Shown here: piece after piece, positions 8,687-18,118 of the stretch | Layout: the number at the start of each line of letters is the position of its first letter | Numbering within the stretch: position 1 is the first letter of the stretch | DNA from: Pirellulaceae bacterium | Lineage (GTDB): Bacteria; Planctomycetota; Planctomycetia; Pirellulales; Pirellulaceae | Reading direction: 5' to 3' | DNA: 46,530 bases | NCBI GenBank assembly: GCA_028289675.1 | Contig: JANQOL010000864.1 | Span: 1 to 46,530, forward strand | Translations under genes and position numbers: made by a program | Notes under the pieces: model-generated | Told to the model about the DNA's origin: nothing | The model's database searches: none | The model's input: only the letters and a program-made list of their open reading frames with translations

Positions 8687-10000
8687 TTACTTGGAAGAGA
8701 TACAGTAGAGATGTTCATTCGAACGAATGAACAGTGTGTCTTCGCTAAGCGCGGGAGTCGCGTTGAAATCCGATTCGTCAGCCGACAAGATGTTGTGCGC
8801 CAATTGCTCAAACTCAGGCTTGGCTGATAGCACAAACGCCCCGCTCCGGCGGCTAAAGACAATCCAGCGATCCCCGGCCAGGACGGGAGATCCGTAGAAC
8901 GGTCGACCTCCTGATTGAACATCATCCAGCCGTTCTCGATACACCAAATCTCCGGTGTCAGCGTTCGCACAGAATGCCAAACCGCGGTCGTCGATCCAGT
9001 ACAGATGTCCGGCATGCAGCAGCGGCGTCGCCACGTAAGAGCTATTGCGGCTGGTCCACAGTACGTGGGTCTGACTGACATCGCCCGAACCGCCGGCACG
9101 GATCGCATGGCTACCAGACGAGCGATAGCCACCGAAGACATAAATCACATCCTGGGGACCAGCCACGATGCTGGGACAGATGTTACCCGTGAGCCGGGTC
9201 TCCGCATACCAATTTAGTTTTCCAGTGTCTGGATTCAGTCCCCAGACTTCACCGGGCACTCCAATAACTAACTCGGTGCGGCCATCGGTCAGTTCCACGA
9301 GCGTCGGTGTTCCATAAGCCAACTCCAGAGAGCCGGCTTCGGCCTTCCAACGCTCTTCACCGGTTGCTTTGTCCAAAGCCCGTATCGATTGACTCTCCTC
9401 GGACGCGTTGACGATCACGGTGTCTTGGTAAACGATCAAGCTGGCGGCTGATCCCCATTGGCGGTTGCTGGATTCGCTGCCAACATCTACCTGCCACTGT
9501 TGATTGCCTTGCATGTCGAAGGCGACCACACCCGATTTTCCGAAGAACGCGAAAACTTGTTGGCCATCACTAACGGGCGTGCTGCTGGCGTATCCGTGTT
9601 CGGTGATGTAGCCGCGATACGGATCTTCCGGCTGTTTGGCATCGACGGATGCCGACCATAACAACCTTCCATCATGGCGATCAAAACATAGCAGCTCACG
9701 TGCTGTGGGAGTCGAGTCTCCGCGATACACGGTCGCCAACACCTTGTCATCGACCACAATCGGACTGGACGAACCGGCTCCCGGCAGGCGTGCTTTCCAC
9801 AGAATGTTTTGGTCGTCGTTCCACACCAGCGGCAGCTTGGCTTGCGGTGCTGCGGCAGCCGCTCGCGGCCCCAAGAACTGTCGCCAGTCTTCGGCTACAA
9901 CGACCGGTGACGCCGCCCAACCGGCAACGATGACACTGCACAAGCAGCTCGCGATCGATCGTGTCATCACCCAAGGTCGTTGATTTGAAAAGTTGGTCAT
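8687..10000 (-). CDS. Exported PQQ-like beta-propeller protein
   Basis: About 437 residues. Start MTNFSNQRPW at 10000 is chosen; MTLMPM at 10015 and MTRSIASCLC are alternatives, the last being the best start of a signal peptide. The mature part opens with EDWRQFLGPR and ILWKARLPGAGSSSPIVVDD, the standard beginning of planctomycete PQQ-like propellers. Blades follow, such as LLCFDRHDGRLLWSA, LDKATGEERWKAEAG and LNPDTGKLNWYAE. Whether it binds PQQ or serves as a BamB-like scaffold cannot be decided. It lies between the thioredoxin-like gene (19-34 bases upstream, depending on the start) and the EF-hand gene on the same strand, probably one operon. Confidence 0.88.
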   Translation of the reverse strand: MTNFSNQRPWVMTRSIASCLCSVIVAGWAASPVVVAEDWRQFLGPRAAAAAPQAKLPLVWNDDQNILWKARLPGAGSSSPIVVDDKVLATVYRGDSTPTARELLCFDRHDGRLLWSASVDAKQPEDPYRGYITEHGYASSTPVSDGQQVFAFFGKSGVVAFDMQGNQQWQVDVGSESSNRQWGSAASLIVYQDTVIVNASEESQSIRALDKATGEERWKAEAGSLELAYGTPTLVELTDGRTELVIGVPGEVWGLNPDTGKLNWYAETRLTGNICPSIVAGPQDVIYVFGGYRSSGSHAIRAGGSGDVSQTHVLWTSRNSSYVATPLLHAGHLYWIDDRGLAFCANADTGDLVYRERLDDVQSGGRPFYGSPVLAGDRWIVFSRRSGAFVLSAKPEFEQLAHNILSADESDFNATPALSEDTLFIRSNEHLYCISSK

Positions 10001-10033
10001 GGGCATAAGAGTCAACGTAATCTCAAGGACGAT

Positions 10034-11116
10034 CTATCTGCTTTGGCGGCCGCGTACACGTTCTTTCGCCTGCAATGACTGCACGTCGGTTTCGGGAATC
10101 TCCGACTCCCATTCGATTCCCAACTGAATCCCCAGTTGCACATGATTGTCATGCCCTTTTTCGGATCGGGGCATATCGGCAACCGCCTGCAGCAGTCCGT
10201 GCTTCAGCTGAGCAGTCGATTCGTCTCCGGTGAACTGAGCCAATACTTTGCCGGACAAGCCGAACGGGCCGGGATCAACCGCAACGATACGACTACCTTG
10301 TTCAACTCCACGAACAGGTTTAAGTTCCTCTGGCCGAGTCACAAAACAATAAACAAACTGACCCGCCAACGCCTCGGACCATGCAGCCGGAACCAGGCGC
10401 TGGCAGAGCCCAGCTCGCTCCGCCGGTGTGTCACCTCGGACGATCAACATCGGAAGTCCATCGGCAGCGGCTACGTTCAGAGCAATGTCTAAGCTCTTCA
10501 TGAACGGCAGCTCGGTGTCCGTAAGCGCATGCTTAGCAGCTTGGGGATATTTGGCGGCAATCTTGCGCATGCCGTCGGCCATGCTACGGCTGCCTCGGAA
10601 CGCGTGAAACGGACCACGCCCCGCAGCCGTCAACTTCGTTCGTCCGTTCGGAGTCAGAATGGCAAACGTGGTGTTCTCCAGTTGTCCCGAACGTCCCACG
10701 TAAACTGACTTCATGAACTCTGCTTCGGCAGCGTCTTCATAGGTCGCCAAGCGAATACACACAAACTGACGGGAAGCTTCCACAACGCTAGCGTCGGACA
10801 GGAAACTCCTGTCCATTCCTTGCTTGCCCGGTCACCAAATCCCAGGAACCCCCAAGCACTGCGGGGCACCGGATACAAACAAGATTGGTCGCTGACTGCG
10901 TTTGGCCTCCGCCAGCCCACTCTTCAAGGTTCCGTACCAGGCAATTTTGGGTGGTGCAATTTTGGGTGGTGCAATTTTGGACGGCGCTAGTCTGGACGGT
11001 GCACTTGCGGCCGGTGCGTCGCTCGCGCGGGACGTCCCTGGAGTGCCGTCCTGAGCATGAGCAGACTGCCAACCGACGACGACTAAGAGGGCAAGCAATG
11101 GCGAAATCCGACGCAT
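10034..11116 (-). CDS. Thioredoxin-like exported protein with in-frame TGA, candidate selenoprotein
   Basis: Read through one TGA, this is a 360-residue protein. It has a signal peptide (about 1-22), an Ala/Pro/Lys linker with three IAPPK-type repeats, then a thioredoxin-like start (AWYGTLKSGLAEAKRSQRP, ILFVSGAPQC). Codon 95 is TGA (10832-10834) in the context GIW-U-PGKQGMDRSFLSD. The frame then continues to 10034 with sensible protein (FVCIRLATYEDAAEAEF, LENTTFAILTPNG). Cys87 lies eight residues before the TGA. A downstream start at 10816 has no properly spaced ribosome site, and the thioredoxin-like domain spans the TGA. A perfect hairpin 17 bases after the TGA fits a bacterial SECIS. The alternative is a single nonsense mutation in a pseudogene. 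The in-frame TGA and hairpin are seen; selenocysteine is inferred. Confidence 0.7.
10796..10834 (-). promoter_or_regulatory. Candidate bacterial SECIS hairpin with UGA codon
   Basis: On the minus strand the TGA (10832-10834) is followed by 17 bases, then GGACAGGA, loop GTT, then TCCTGTCC (10814-10796). This is a perfect 8-bp stem, with the loop starting 26 bases after the codon. Published bacterial SECIS rules ask for a stem shortly after the UGA, a small apical loop with a G in its first two positions, and about 16-37 bases between UGA and loop. All are met here. Confidence 0.6.
10941..10985. repeat. Three 15-bp tandem repeats inside the thioredoxin-like gene
   Basis: Unit GCAATTTTGGGTGGT occurs at 10941-10955 and 10956-10970, with a third slightly changed copy at 10971-10985. 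The period is a multiple of three and encodes the repeated linker peptide (A/S)PPKI on the minus strand, between the signal peptide and the thioredoxin-like domain. Confidence 0.8.
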
Positions 11117-11411
11117 GATGCTGGTCCTGGTTTAAATGGCCTGGGAGAGTTGTCTGGGACAAAGCTCTCCTGATCGAGGTTTCTCGGGGCGCGAAGCTCA
11201 CTAACTGAGAAAACGAGCGAGGCGTCCACAGGCAAACTGGGATTTTGACTCAAAATCTGCGACATTCTCGTCGCGATCTCCCTGGGTCGGAAAGAAGACG
11301 AAAGTCGCTCCAAGAATCCACGTTTCCTAACGAAACCTTAGCGCTTGCCGGGAGTTTACCTTGTCCGATGAGCGTCGCGCCGCCCATTCCGGCGGGCTAC
11401 CATGGAACGTT
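11117..11411. promoter_or_regulatory. Divergent intergenic region upstream of sigma factor
   Basis: About 295 bases between the minus-strand thioredoxin-like gene and the plus-strand sigma factor. It must hold the promoters of both. No operator, riboswitch or strong sigma-70 box is obvious. Confidence 0.4.
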
Positions 11412-12056
11412 ATGATCCACGAAAACCAGCAACACGAAGACCCGCAGATCGAAGCCCAGTTGGATCTGCTGCGACACGGCGGAGACCAGGCGGTTGCCGA
11501 CCTGTTCCAACAAGTGCGCCCCCAACTGGAGCGGATGGTGAATTTCCGGATGGATCGCCGGCTGGTCGGTCGAGTCGACGCGGCAGACATCTTGCAAGAA
11601 GCCTATCTGGAAGTCGCTCGGCGGGTGAACGAATATCTGCAATCGCCAACTTGCTCCTTCTTCGTGTGGGCCCGCCAGATTACCTGGCAGCGTTTACTTA
11701 CCGTGCACCGCGCCCAATTGGGAGCGCAAAAACGAGATGCAGGCCGGGAAGTTCATTGCGGTCAGCTCGGTCCCATGGATGCCACTTCGATCTCCTTGGC
11801 TTCGATGCTGGTCGGCGACGCGACCTCACCCAGTCAAGCGGCGATGCGCAACGAACGAGCCGATCGCTTGCGGGCTGCCTTGGAAAGCATGGAACTCCTG
11901 GACCGAGAGGTGCTGGCGCTACGCCATTTCGAACAGCTGAGTAACCAAGACGTTTCCGCCGTTCTGCAAATCAGCAAGACGGCTGCCAGCAATCGCTACG
12001 TCCGAGCACTCGATCGATTGAGGGAACTGTTGCAAGAGGTCCCCGAGCAATCATGA
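11412..12056 (+). CDS. ECF-type RNA polymerase sigma factor paired with a Ser/Thr kinase
   Basis: 214 residues from the ATG at 11412 (MIHENQQHED); a TTG start at 11361 is possible but less likely. Region 2 is visible as RRLVGRVDAADILQEAYLEVARRV and FFVWARQITWQRLL. Region 4 helix-turn-helix is LSNQDVSAVLQISKTAASNRYVRALDRL. There is no anti-sigma gene. Instead the stop codon overlaps the start of the kinase gene (ATGA), so the two are translationally coupled. This is the planctomycete/acidobacterial ECF group whose activity is thought to be controlled by the partner kinase. Confidence 0.9.
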   Translation: MIHENQQHEDPQIEAQLDLLRHGGDQAVADLFQQVRPQLERMVNFRMDRRLVGRVDAADILQEAYLEVARRVNEYLQSPTCSFFVWARQITWQRLLTVHRAQLGAQKRDAGREVHCGQLGPMDATSISLASMLVGDATSPSQAAMRNERADRLRAALESMELLDREVLALRHFEQLSNQDVSAVLQISKTAASNRYVRALDRLRELLQEVPEQS

Positions 12057-15000
12057 ACGAACCGCAGGAGACTGATTCGCCGACAGCAGGAACTGACTTC
12101 GATGCTTTAGTGGAAGAATTCACTGCCAGCTGCCGTCGAGGTTCCGCAGGGTCTGTCGAAGAGTACGCTCAGCGCTTCCCAGCGCTGGCTGACAAGATTC
12201 GGCGACTGTTCCCCTCTATCGCCATGATGGAACAGTTGGTGGAACGTGAAAGTGCGGAACGAAGATACACCTTGTCCCACAGCGGGAGGCCTTCCCAGCT
12301 GCCGATCGAGCGCATTGGTGATTACCGGCTCGTCCGAGAAATCGGTCGAGGCGGCATGGGCGTCGTTTACGAAGCAGCGCAAGAGTCGCTGGGGCGTCGG
12401 GTAGCGGTCAAAGTACTGGCGCAACAAGCGCTGTTGGCGGACAAACACATCCAAAGGTTCCACCGCGAAGCCCGCACTGCAGCCAGCTTGCACCATACCA
12501 ATATTGTCCCCGTCTTCGGCGTTGGTGAACATGACGGCTATCACTACTACGTGATGCAATTGATTCACGGCGCGGGGCTGGACGAGGTACTTCGCGCGCT
12601 GAGAGCCATGGCTGCCACTGGCGGCCAGCTTTGGCACTCCAGCACCCAACCGCAAGATGCGGATTCAACCCAACCTTTGTCCGATCAAGCACAGCGAGTC
12701 GCGCAGGCGCTGCAAAGTGGAACTTTCGCGGGTTCCGATTCAACCGTCGCAGACGTTTGGCATAAAGCAGACACCGCACCGGTCCGTGACGCGACCCTGC
12801 ACACGACCGGCAACGCAGCTAACGATTCACCGACGAAAGGCGAGGCATTGCCACACGCTCTGGAAGGTGAACCCGAAGATGGCGTCGCCACTACTGAGAC
12901 TTCGCCGACGTTTCCTGGCGTGGGGACCAGTTATTGGCACAGCGTGGCACGGATCGCGTTGCAGGTGGCTGGCGGGCTGCAGTACGCCCACCAACACGGC
13001 AAGTTGCATCGCGATGTGAAGCCCGCGAATCTGCTGTTGGATACGCAAGGCGTCACTTGGGTAGCCGACTTTGGACTCGCCAAAGCCATCGAGCAAGATG
13101 ACGTCAGCCGCACCGGTGACGTGGTCGGCACGCTGCGCTACATGGCGCCCGAACAGTTCGCCGGCGAACCAGATCATCGCAGCGATATTTACAGTCTGGG
13201 ACTCACGCTGTACGAGCTACTCACTCTGCAACCAGCGTACGAGACGACCAGTCTAGCCCATCTGCTGTCGGATCATGCTCGGCGCCGGCGCGTGGACCCG
13301 CCCCGGCTACTGAATCCCAAGATCCCCGTCGACTTGGAGACGATCACTCTCAAGGCGATTGAAAGTGAGCCAGACCAAAGATATCAGTCGGCAGGCGCTC
13401 TGGCAGCTGATCTCAGGCGTTTTCTAAACGACGAACCTATCTTGGCGCGCTCCACAACAACCTGGACTCGATTGCGCAAGTGGTGCCGGCGTAATCCAGC
13501 CGTTGCCAGTTTGTCAGGTTTAGCCGCCGGGTTGTTGATCCTGGTGGCCATCTCCACATCCTGGGGCTATTGGCGGACCACCGCGGCCTTGCAACGAGAA
13601 TCGCAAGAACGAGAACGGGCCTTGGGCGAACAGGAGAAGGCCGAACGCACGTTGAGCATTTCTTTGGAGGCTTTGGACAAGGTCTATACGCGGCTCGCTC
13701 CTCAACGCATGCCCTCGTCTGCCGTCATCACCCTGGACGACGAGGATGATGACCAGGCCGAGGTACTGCCACAACCGGTGGTTTCACAAGAGACCGCCGC
13801 ACTGCTGGAAGACCTGTTGGATTTCTACGATCGGCTGGCGGCCTCGGACAGCCAAAACGTACAGCTTAAACAGGAATCAGCAAAAGCAAATCGCCGCATC
13901 GGAGACATTCAACAGCGTTTGGGAAACTTCCAGCGGGCTGAATCAGCTTACCGCCTGGCGATCCAGAAGTTCGAAGAACTTCGGCGGTCGGCAGCGGCAC
14001 CAGCGTTGACTCTACAGATCGCTCAAATTCACAATGAACTGGGCACTGTTTTGCGATCTCGCCAATTGCACCGTGAATCCCAAAGCGCGTTCGCTTCAGC
14101 CATGAGCGTGCTCGCCGAGTATCGAGATAGTCAGGATTTCTCGGCCGTCACGGACGACCTGAAATTCGAGTTAGCCCGCACTCTCTACTTGCGTAGCCAG
14201 CGAAAGCCAGGACAAGATCCGGGACAACCGCCGGGCCCGCCAGGACGACCCGGTGGTCCTGAGGGGCCGCCACCGCCGGGCTGGTCCGTCGAGCATGGCG
14301 ACCAACCGCCGCCCGACCGGCATGCAGTTCGATCTCCGCGAGGTGACGATTCGGCCCGCCGAGAATCCCATGGGCGGGGCGATCGGCAACCGAAGGATTG
14401 GCGGCATGATCGGCCACCGGGACCGCCGCACGAACGTCATCCGACCAAGCGGCATGCTCCCGAACATGGACGATCGCGCGACGCCATTAAGTCCGCCATA
14501 GAGATCTTGACCGAGCTGTCCGAGCGGCATCCCAACCCCAAATACACTTATATGTTGGCCCTGTGCCACCGTGAACTCAGTCGCGACGGACACTCGATCG
14601 AAGCCCACCAAGCGGTCCAATTGTTGGAGCAACTTTGCCAGGATTATCCGGACATCGCTGACTACAAACACGAGCTGTCCGAAACCTACGCCATGGTTGA
14701 CGTCCGGCGAGTGCGCCCCGCCGATGCGGCAGACGCTATCGAGCCGTTGAGCGAGGCCCTCAAATTGGCTGAGGAAGTACATCAGCAGCATCCCAACTTA
14801 CCAACCTACGCTCAAAGCCTTGCTCACATCCACCATAAACTGGGCACAGCTTGCATGGTCTCAGCCACGATGATGCCGGCCACTAGAAGATCGCCAGATG
14901 GGAAATCAGCATCCAGGAACAAACAGCTCGACCGCGCCCAGCACCACTACCGAAACGCCGTTGAAATCCAAGGGCGACTAACTCAACAGTTCCCCGACGT

Positions 15001-15226
15001 AGTCGTTGTCGAACTTTGGTTGGCCCGCATGCGCCAGTCTCTGTCGGAAGTTTACGCCCAACGTGGTCAGTGGGATCAATATCGCAGCGTCCGTGCTGAT
15101 GCCACCGATGGACTCCGCCGTCTGTTGGAACGCCAACCGAGTGCGTCGTTCGTACGTAGTCACTTGCGCCAGTTGGAACGTCGACCACCGCCGGCACCTC
15201 GAAGCGGCGCTCCGCCAAATCGATAA
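12053..15226 (+). CDS. Membrane Ser/Thr protein kinase with C-terminal TPR-like region
   Basis: 1057 residues. The kinase domain begins near 89 with Gly loop GRGGMGVVYEA; the catalytic lysine is Lys120 (VAVKVL), the HRD motif is at 319-321 (HRDVKPANLLLD), DFG at 339-341 (DFGLAK) and APE at 365-367. About 110 residues (183-293) rich in Thr, Ser and Asp are inserted between the hinge and the catalytic loop. One membrane helix lies at about 484-505. A long helical TPR-like region follows, split at about 715-815 by a Pro/Gly/Arg/His-rich low-complexity stretch. The gene starts inside the stop codon of the sigma factor and likely relays an external or envelope signal to it. All catalytic residues are present, so activity is expected. 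Confidence 0.93.
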   Translation: MNEPQETDSPTAGTDFDALVEEFTASCRRGSAGSVEEYAQRFPALADKIRRLFPSIAMMEQLVERESAERRYTLSHSGRPSQLPIERIGDYRLVREIGRGGMGVVYEAAQESLGRRVAVKVLAQQALLADKHIQRFHREARTAASLHHTNIVPVFGVGEHDGYHYYVMQLIHGAGLDEVLRALRAMAATGGQLWHSSTQPQDADSTQPLSDQAQRVAQALQSGTFAGSDSTVADVWHKADTAPVRDATLHTTGNAANDSPTKGEALPHALEGEPEDGVATTETSPTFPGVGTSYWHSVARIALQVAGGLQYAHQHGKLHRDVKPANLLLDTQGVTWVADFGLAKAIEQDDVSRTGDVVGTLRYMAPEQFAGEPDHRSDIYSLGLTLYELLTLQPAYETTSLAHLLSDHARRRRVDPPRLLNPKIPVDLETITLKAIESEPDQRYQSAGALAADLRRFLNDEPILARSTTTWTRLRKWCRRNPAVASLSGLAAGLLILVAISTSWGYWRTTAALQRESQERERALGEQEKAERTLSISLEALDKVYTRLAPQRMPSSAVITLDDEDDDQAEVLPQPVVSQETAALLEDLLDFYDRLAASDSQNVQLKQESAKANRRIGDIQQRLGNFQRAESAYRLAIQKFEELRRSAAAPALTLQIAQIHNELGTVLRSRQLHRESQSAFASAMSVLAEYRDSQDFSAVTDDLKFELARTLYLRSQRKPGQDPGQPPGPPGRPGGPEGPPPPGWSVEHGDQPPPDRHAVRSPRGDDSARRESHGRGDRQPKDWRHDRPPGPPHERHPTKRHAPEHGRSRDAIKSAIEILTELSERHPNPKYTYMLALCHRELSRDGHSIEAHQAVQLLEQLCQDYPDIADYKHELSETYAMVDVRRVRPADAADAIEPLSEALKLAEEVHQQHPNLPTYAQSLAHIHHKLGTACMVSATMMPATRRSPDGKSASRNKQLDRAQHHYRNAVEIQGRLTQQFPDVVVVELWLARMRQSLSEVYAQRGQWDQYRSVRADATDGLRRLLERQPSASFVRSHLRQLERRPPPAPRSGAPPNR

Positions 15227-15266
15227 GGCGTCTTTACTTGTCTTTTCCTCGTCTGAAAGCGAACCC

Positions 15267-16124
15267 ATGAATTCAAAATCCGCTACTCGCCGCAGTTTTC
15301 TGACATCAGCCGGTTCGGCACTAGCGGTGGCCGCTGCCGGCCCCGCATTGCGCGCTACTGAAAAGCGTCCTTTGTTCCGAGCGGCGGAATTGAATCATTT
15401 GTCGCTGGACATCACCCAGTTTGAACGCTCAGAAACCTTCTATCGGTCGGTTTTCGGGTTCACTCCGATAACCCACGGCGGTCGCGGTGGGGACAAGTTT
15501 CTGCACTTTGCGCAGGGCTTCTTGAACATGCGTCCCGCGGATCAGGCAGGCATGAATCACTTTTGCTTCAGCATCGAAAACTTCGATGCTGACTTCACAT
15601 TTCAAATGTTGGACTTTGCCCAGACCCGACCGTTCCGCATGGGTGGCCGCAATACGCACTGCTTTGATCCCGATGAACTGAATGTGCAAATCCAGGAAGA
15701 ACGTCACGGTTGGGGCCGCATCCGTGAGAACCAGCTGACCAACCATGATCAAGGACTCTTTACTACCGTTCGCATTCACCACGTGTCTTTGAATGTGACG
15801 GACATCGACCAATCGCGCCAGTTCTACCGTGAGATGTTCGGCTTGGTGCCCATCGATGTCGCTAACAAAGGCGACAGTTGCGTCTTGCAGGTCGGAGAAT
15901 CCGCCTATTTGGAACTGCACCAAGCTGAAGAAGCCGGCATCCACCACTGCTGCTTTGGCGTGCGGGACTTTGATCCAAACAACTTGCCAACCGAGCTAAA
16001 AAAGTGGAGCAAAACTGCGCCGAAACAGGTGGAAATGGACGTGGTGCGCATTAGCGACCCACAGGGCATCGCCATCGAGATCACTTCAGCGGATCGCCAG
16101 TGGCCGGCGAGCAAACCGACTTAG
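15267..16124 (+). CDS. Tat-exported VOC (glyoxalase/dioxygenase fold) protein
   Basis: 285 residues from the ATG at 15267. The N-terminus is a twin-arginine signal (TRRSFLTSAGSALAVAAAG, cleavage before residue 40). Two VOC half-domains follow: AELNHLSLDITQFERSETFY and IHHVSLNVTDIDQSRQFYR, each with the beta-alpha-beta pattern of glyoxalase/extradiol dioxygenase proteins. Candidate metal ligands are His in LNHLS, His and Glu in the second half (IHHVS, YLELH). The substrate is unknown. It starts 40 bases after the kinase gene but is probably independent of it. Confidence 0.85.
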   Translation: MNSKSATRRSFLTSAGSALAVAAAGPALRATEKRPLFRAAELNHLSLDITQFERSETFYRSVFGFTPITHGGRGGDKFLHFAQGFLNMRPADQAGMNHFCFSIENFDADFTFQMLDFAQTRPFRMGGRNTHCFDPDELNVQIQEERHGWGRIRENQLTNHDQGLFTTVRIHHVSLNVTDIDQSRQFYREMFGLVPIDVANKGDSCVLQVGESAYLELHQAEEAGIHHCCFGVRDFDPNNLPTELKKWSKTAPKQVEMDVVRISDPQGIAIEITSADRQWPASKPT

Positions 16125-16190
16125 AACAACTTGCGCGGATAATCGGTGAGTCATGCCTGTTTCCGACGTGACCTGACAAAGCGACTTGAC

Positions 16191-17921
16191 TTACGGAGCT
16201 TCGGCTGGCTGGGATCGAGAAGCACCCAGCCGGTCCAAAGCCCAATCGATCGCCAAGGCAATTGGTCCGTATCGCTCACCTTTCCGCAAACCCGCGACGC
16301 TTTCGGAATCGCCGATTCGGCCCAGCGCCACCGCGGCCACGTATTGCACCGTTCGCGCTTCGGCTTCGAGCGGATTGTTGTCTAACAGCCGGCGAACCAA
16401 CTCTTGACTGAGTTGCGGATGGGATCTTCCTTCCCAGATACGGCCCAGCGCGTAGATGGCCGACGTCCGCGTTGATTCTCGCATCAGTTGACCTCTCTTG
16501 GGAACATACTCCTGCAGCAGCTCGTCGGCCGGTCGGTACGCGTGACGGCCGAGAGCTTCAAAGCAAAAAGCCACCCGCGACTCCTCTGCAAAGGACACAG
16601 GTTCGCCATTTGCCAGCCGAGCAGTCGTCGGTTGGCAGTGTTTCAAGATGTTGGCCAACACGTCTTCGTCCAACTCGAGTGACTGCAGTGCCCAGCCGGC
16701 CCGCACATTCACTTCGTCGCGCGGATGCTCCAATAGCGCCACCAATGCCGGAGCACGGCTATGGTCATTCAGTTGCACAACTAGCACGATCGTTTGTTCA
16801 GTTCCTCGCCAGCTAGGCCCAGTCAAGTGGTAGGACACAATGTCGTCGATGGCGGATCTAAACTCGGGTTGCGCCGCTTTGAGCAACAAGTTCTCACGAA
16901 CCTGCCGGCGCACATGAACGTTTCGATCGGTCAACGCGTGGGCTTGCGTGTTCAAACTGCCTACATCATTCTGGTCTTGCAACAGGGCTACAGCTTGCAG
17001 GCGCATCGTGTTATCGGGGTGTTCCAGCATGTCGGCGGCGCGCTCCAGAGCTTGACTGGGAAAATTCTCAACCAACGCCGCAAAGATGACTGCATGTGCT
17101 GCGGCCGAATCCGACTTCAAACCATCGAGGAGCAAACGCTCGGCTGCCAAGCTGGTGTGGTGGCGCAGGAGCTGTGCCGCGACCAGCTGACCGTTCGGTG
17201 GACCGGTGGTCGCCATGGCTTCCGCCAGCGACTCGAGTCCCTGGGGCTTCAGGTTACCCAACGCTCGCGCGGCGGCGAAACGAATAGACGCCGCCGTGGA
17301 CGGGTCGCGAACCATCGCTTCTAAGACCTGGCAATCCTCGGACCCGCCCGCATAACCAATGCCTTCGATGGCCACCAACAACTCACTCTGACCAATCCGA
17401 GGCTGAATCAGCCTTTTCCGCCAAATGGGCAAGGCCACATCGCTGTCCCATTCGACGAGCTTGGGTTCCAGGGCGCGGCGGGCCACTGAATCGTCTCCAA
17501 TGGCCTTCCATAGCGTGACAGCATCAGACGCTTCGGCCAAGCTGACCGCAGCCGACACCATGGCCAATTTGACTTGCCGATTGGGCTCGCCGACCTCCAA
17601 TCGCTCGATGATCGCCTGCAACCCGGCTTGCGGGTTGGTGATGGTCGCGGTTCGGCTATACAGGATCACTGCCTGCGCTTCCGACACGCGATGCTGTGTA
17701 TCTGGAGACCGCAACCGATCGACGGCAATTGTTCTGGTTGGCCGTTCTTGGGAGAGCACCCACTGGCCGCCAATATCGGGATCTATTTCCCAGCGGTGCT
17801 GCAAGAACACGGGCTCCTGCGCATGCCCGGGTGTTCCGACGGCAACCACCATGGTCAGCATGACCGAACAAGCGGTAGCCATAGCCGATCGCGTATGCAG
17901 CATCGAGATTGGATCTGCCAT
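16191..17921 (-). CDS. Exported HEAT-repeat protein
   Basis: 576 residues from the ATG at 17921 (MADPISMLHT); a longer frame to 17990 adds an unlikely N-terminus. A signal peptide follows (VMLTMVVAVGTPGHA). The rest is a chain of helical pairs, such as IRFAAARALGNLKPQGLESLAEAM, TMRLQAVALLQDQNDVGSL and VQYVAAVALGRIGDSESVAGL, which are HEAT/PBS lyase-type repeats. Such exported proteins are frequent in planctomycetes and likely act as protein-binding scaffolds. It converges with the VOC gene across 66 bases. Confidence 0.85.
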   Translation of the reverse strand: MADPISMLHTRSAMATACSVMLTMVVAVGTPGHAQEPVFLQHRWEIDPDIGGQWVLSQERPTRTIAVDRLRSPDTQHRVSEAQAVILYSRTATITNPQAGLQAIIERLEVGEPNRQVKLAMVSAAVSLAEASDAVTLWKAIGDDSVARRALEPKLVEWDSDVALPIWRKRLIQPRIGQSELLVAIEGIGYAGGSEDCQVLEAMVRDPSTAASIRFAAARALGNLKPQGLESLAEAMATTGPPNGQLVAAQLLRHHTSLAAERLLLDGLKSDSAAAHAVIFAALVENFPSQALERAADMLEHPDNTMRLQAVALLQDQNDVGSLNTQAHALTDRNVHVRRQVRENLLLKAAQPEFRSAIDDIVSYHLTGPSWRGTEQTIVLVVQLNDHSRAPALVALLEHPRDEVNVRAGWALQSLELDEDVLANILKHCQPTTARLANGEPVSFAEESRVAFCFEALGRHAYRPADELLQEYVPKRGQLMRESTRTSAIYALGRIWEGRSHPQLSQELVRRLLDNNPLEAEARTVQYVAAVALGRIGDSESVAGLRKGERYGPIALAIDWALDRLGASRSQPAEAP

Positions 17922-18118
17922 GGATGTGTCTTCGTCCTGGTCGAATGAAACCAGCTGCTGCAATCTGGCGGATCGCCCGCTGAAGCCCAATTGAACTATC
18001 CGAAAATACTAGTCTTAGTCGCGGTTGGGCTCCAGTGGACTGACGTGCAGCCAGTAGGCTGCATCCATAGAACCCGCTTCAGAAATTGCACTCGGCCAGT
18101 TCATGTATTATTGGACAG

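Noticed and set aside
10034-10816. Separate gene starting at the ATG at 10816
   Set aside because: The AAGGA motif abuts the ATG with no spacing, the frame is continuous with the upstream half through one TGA, and the thioredoxin-like domain spans both parts.
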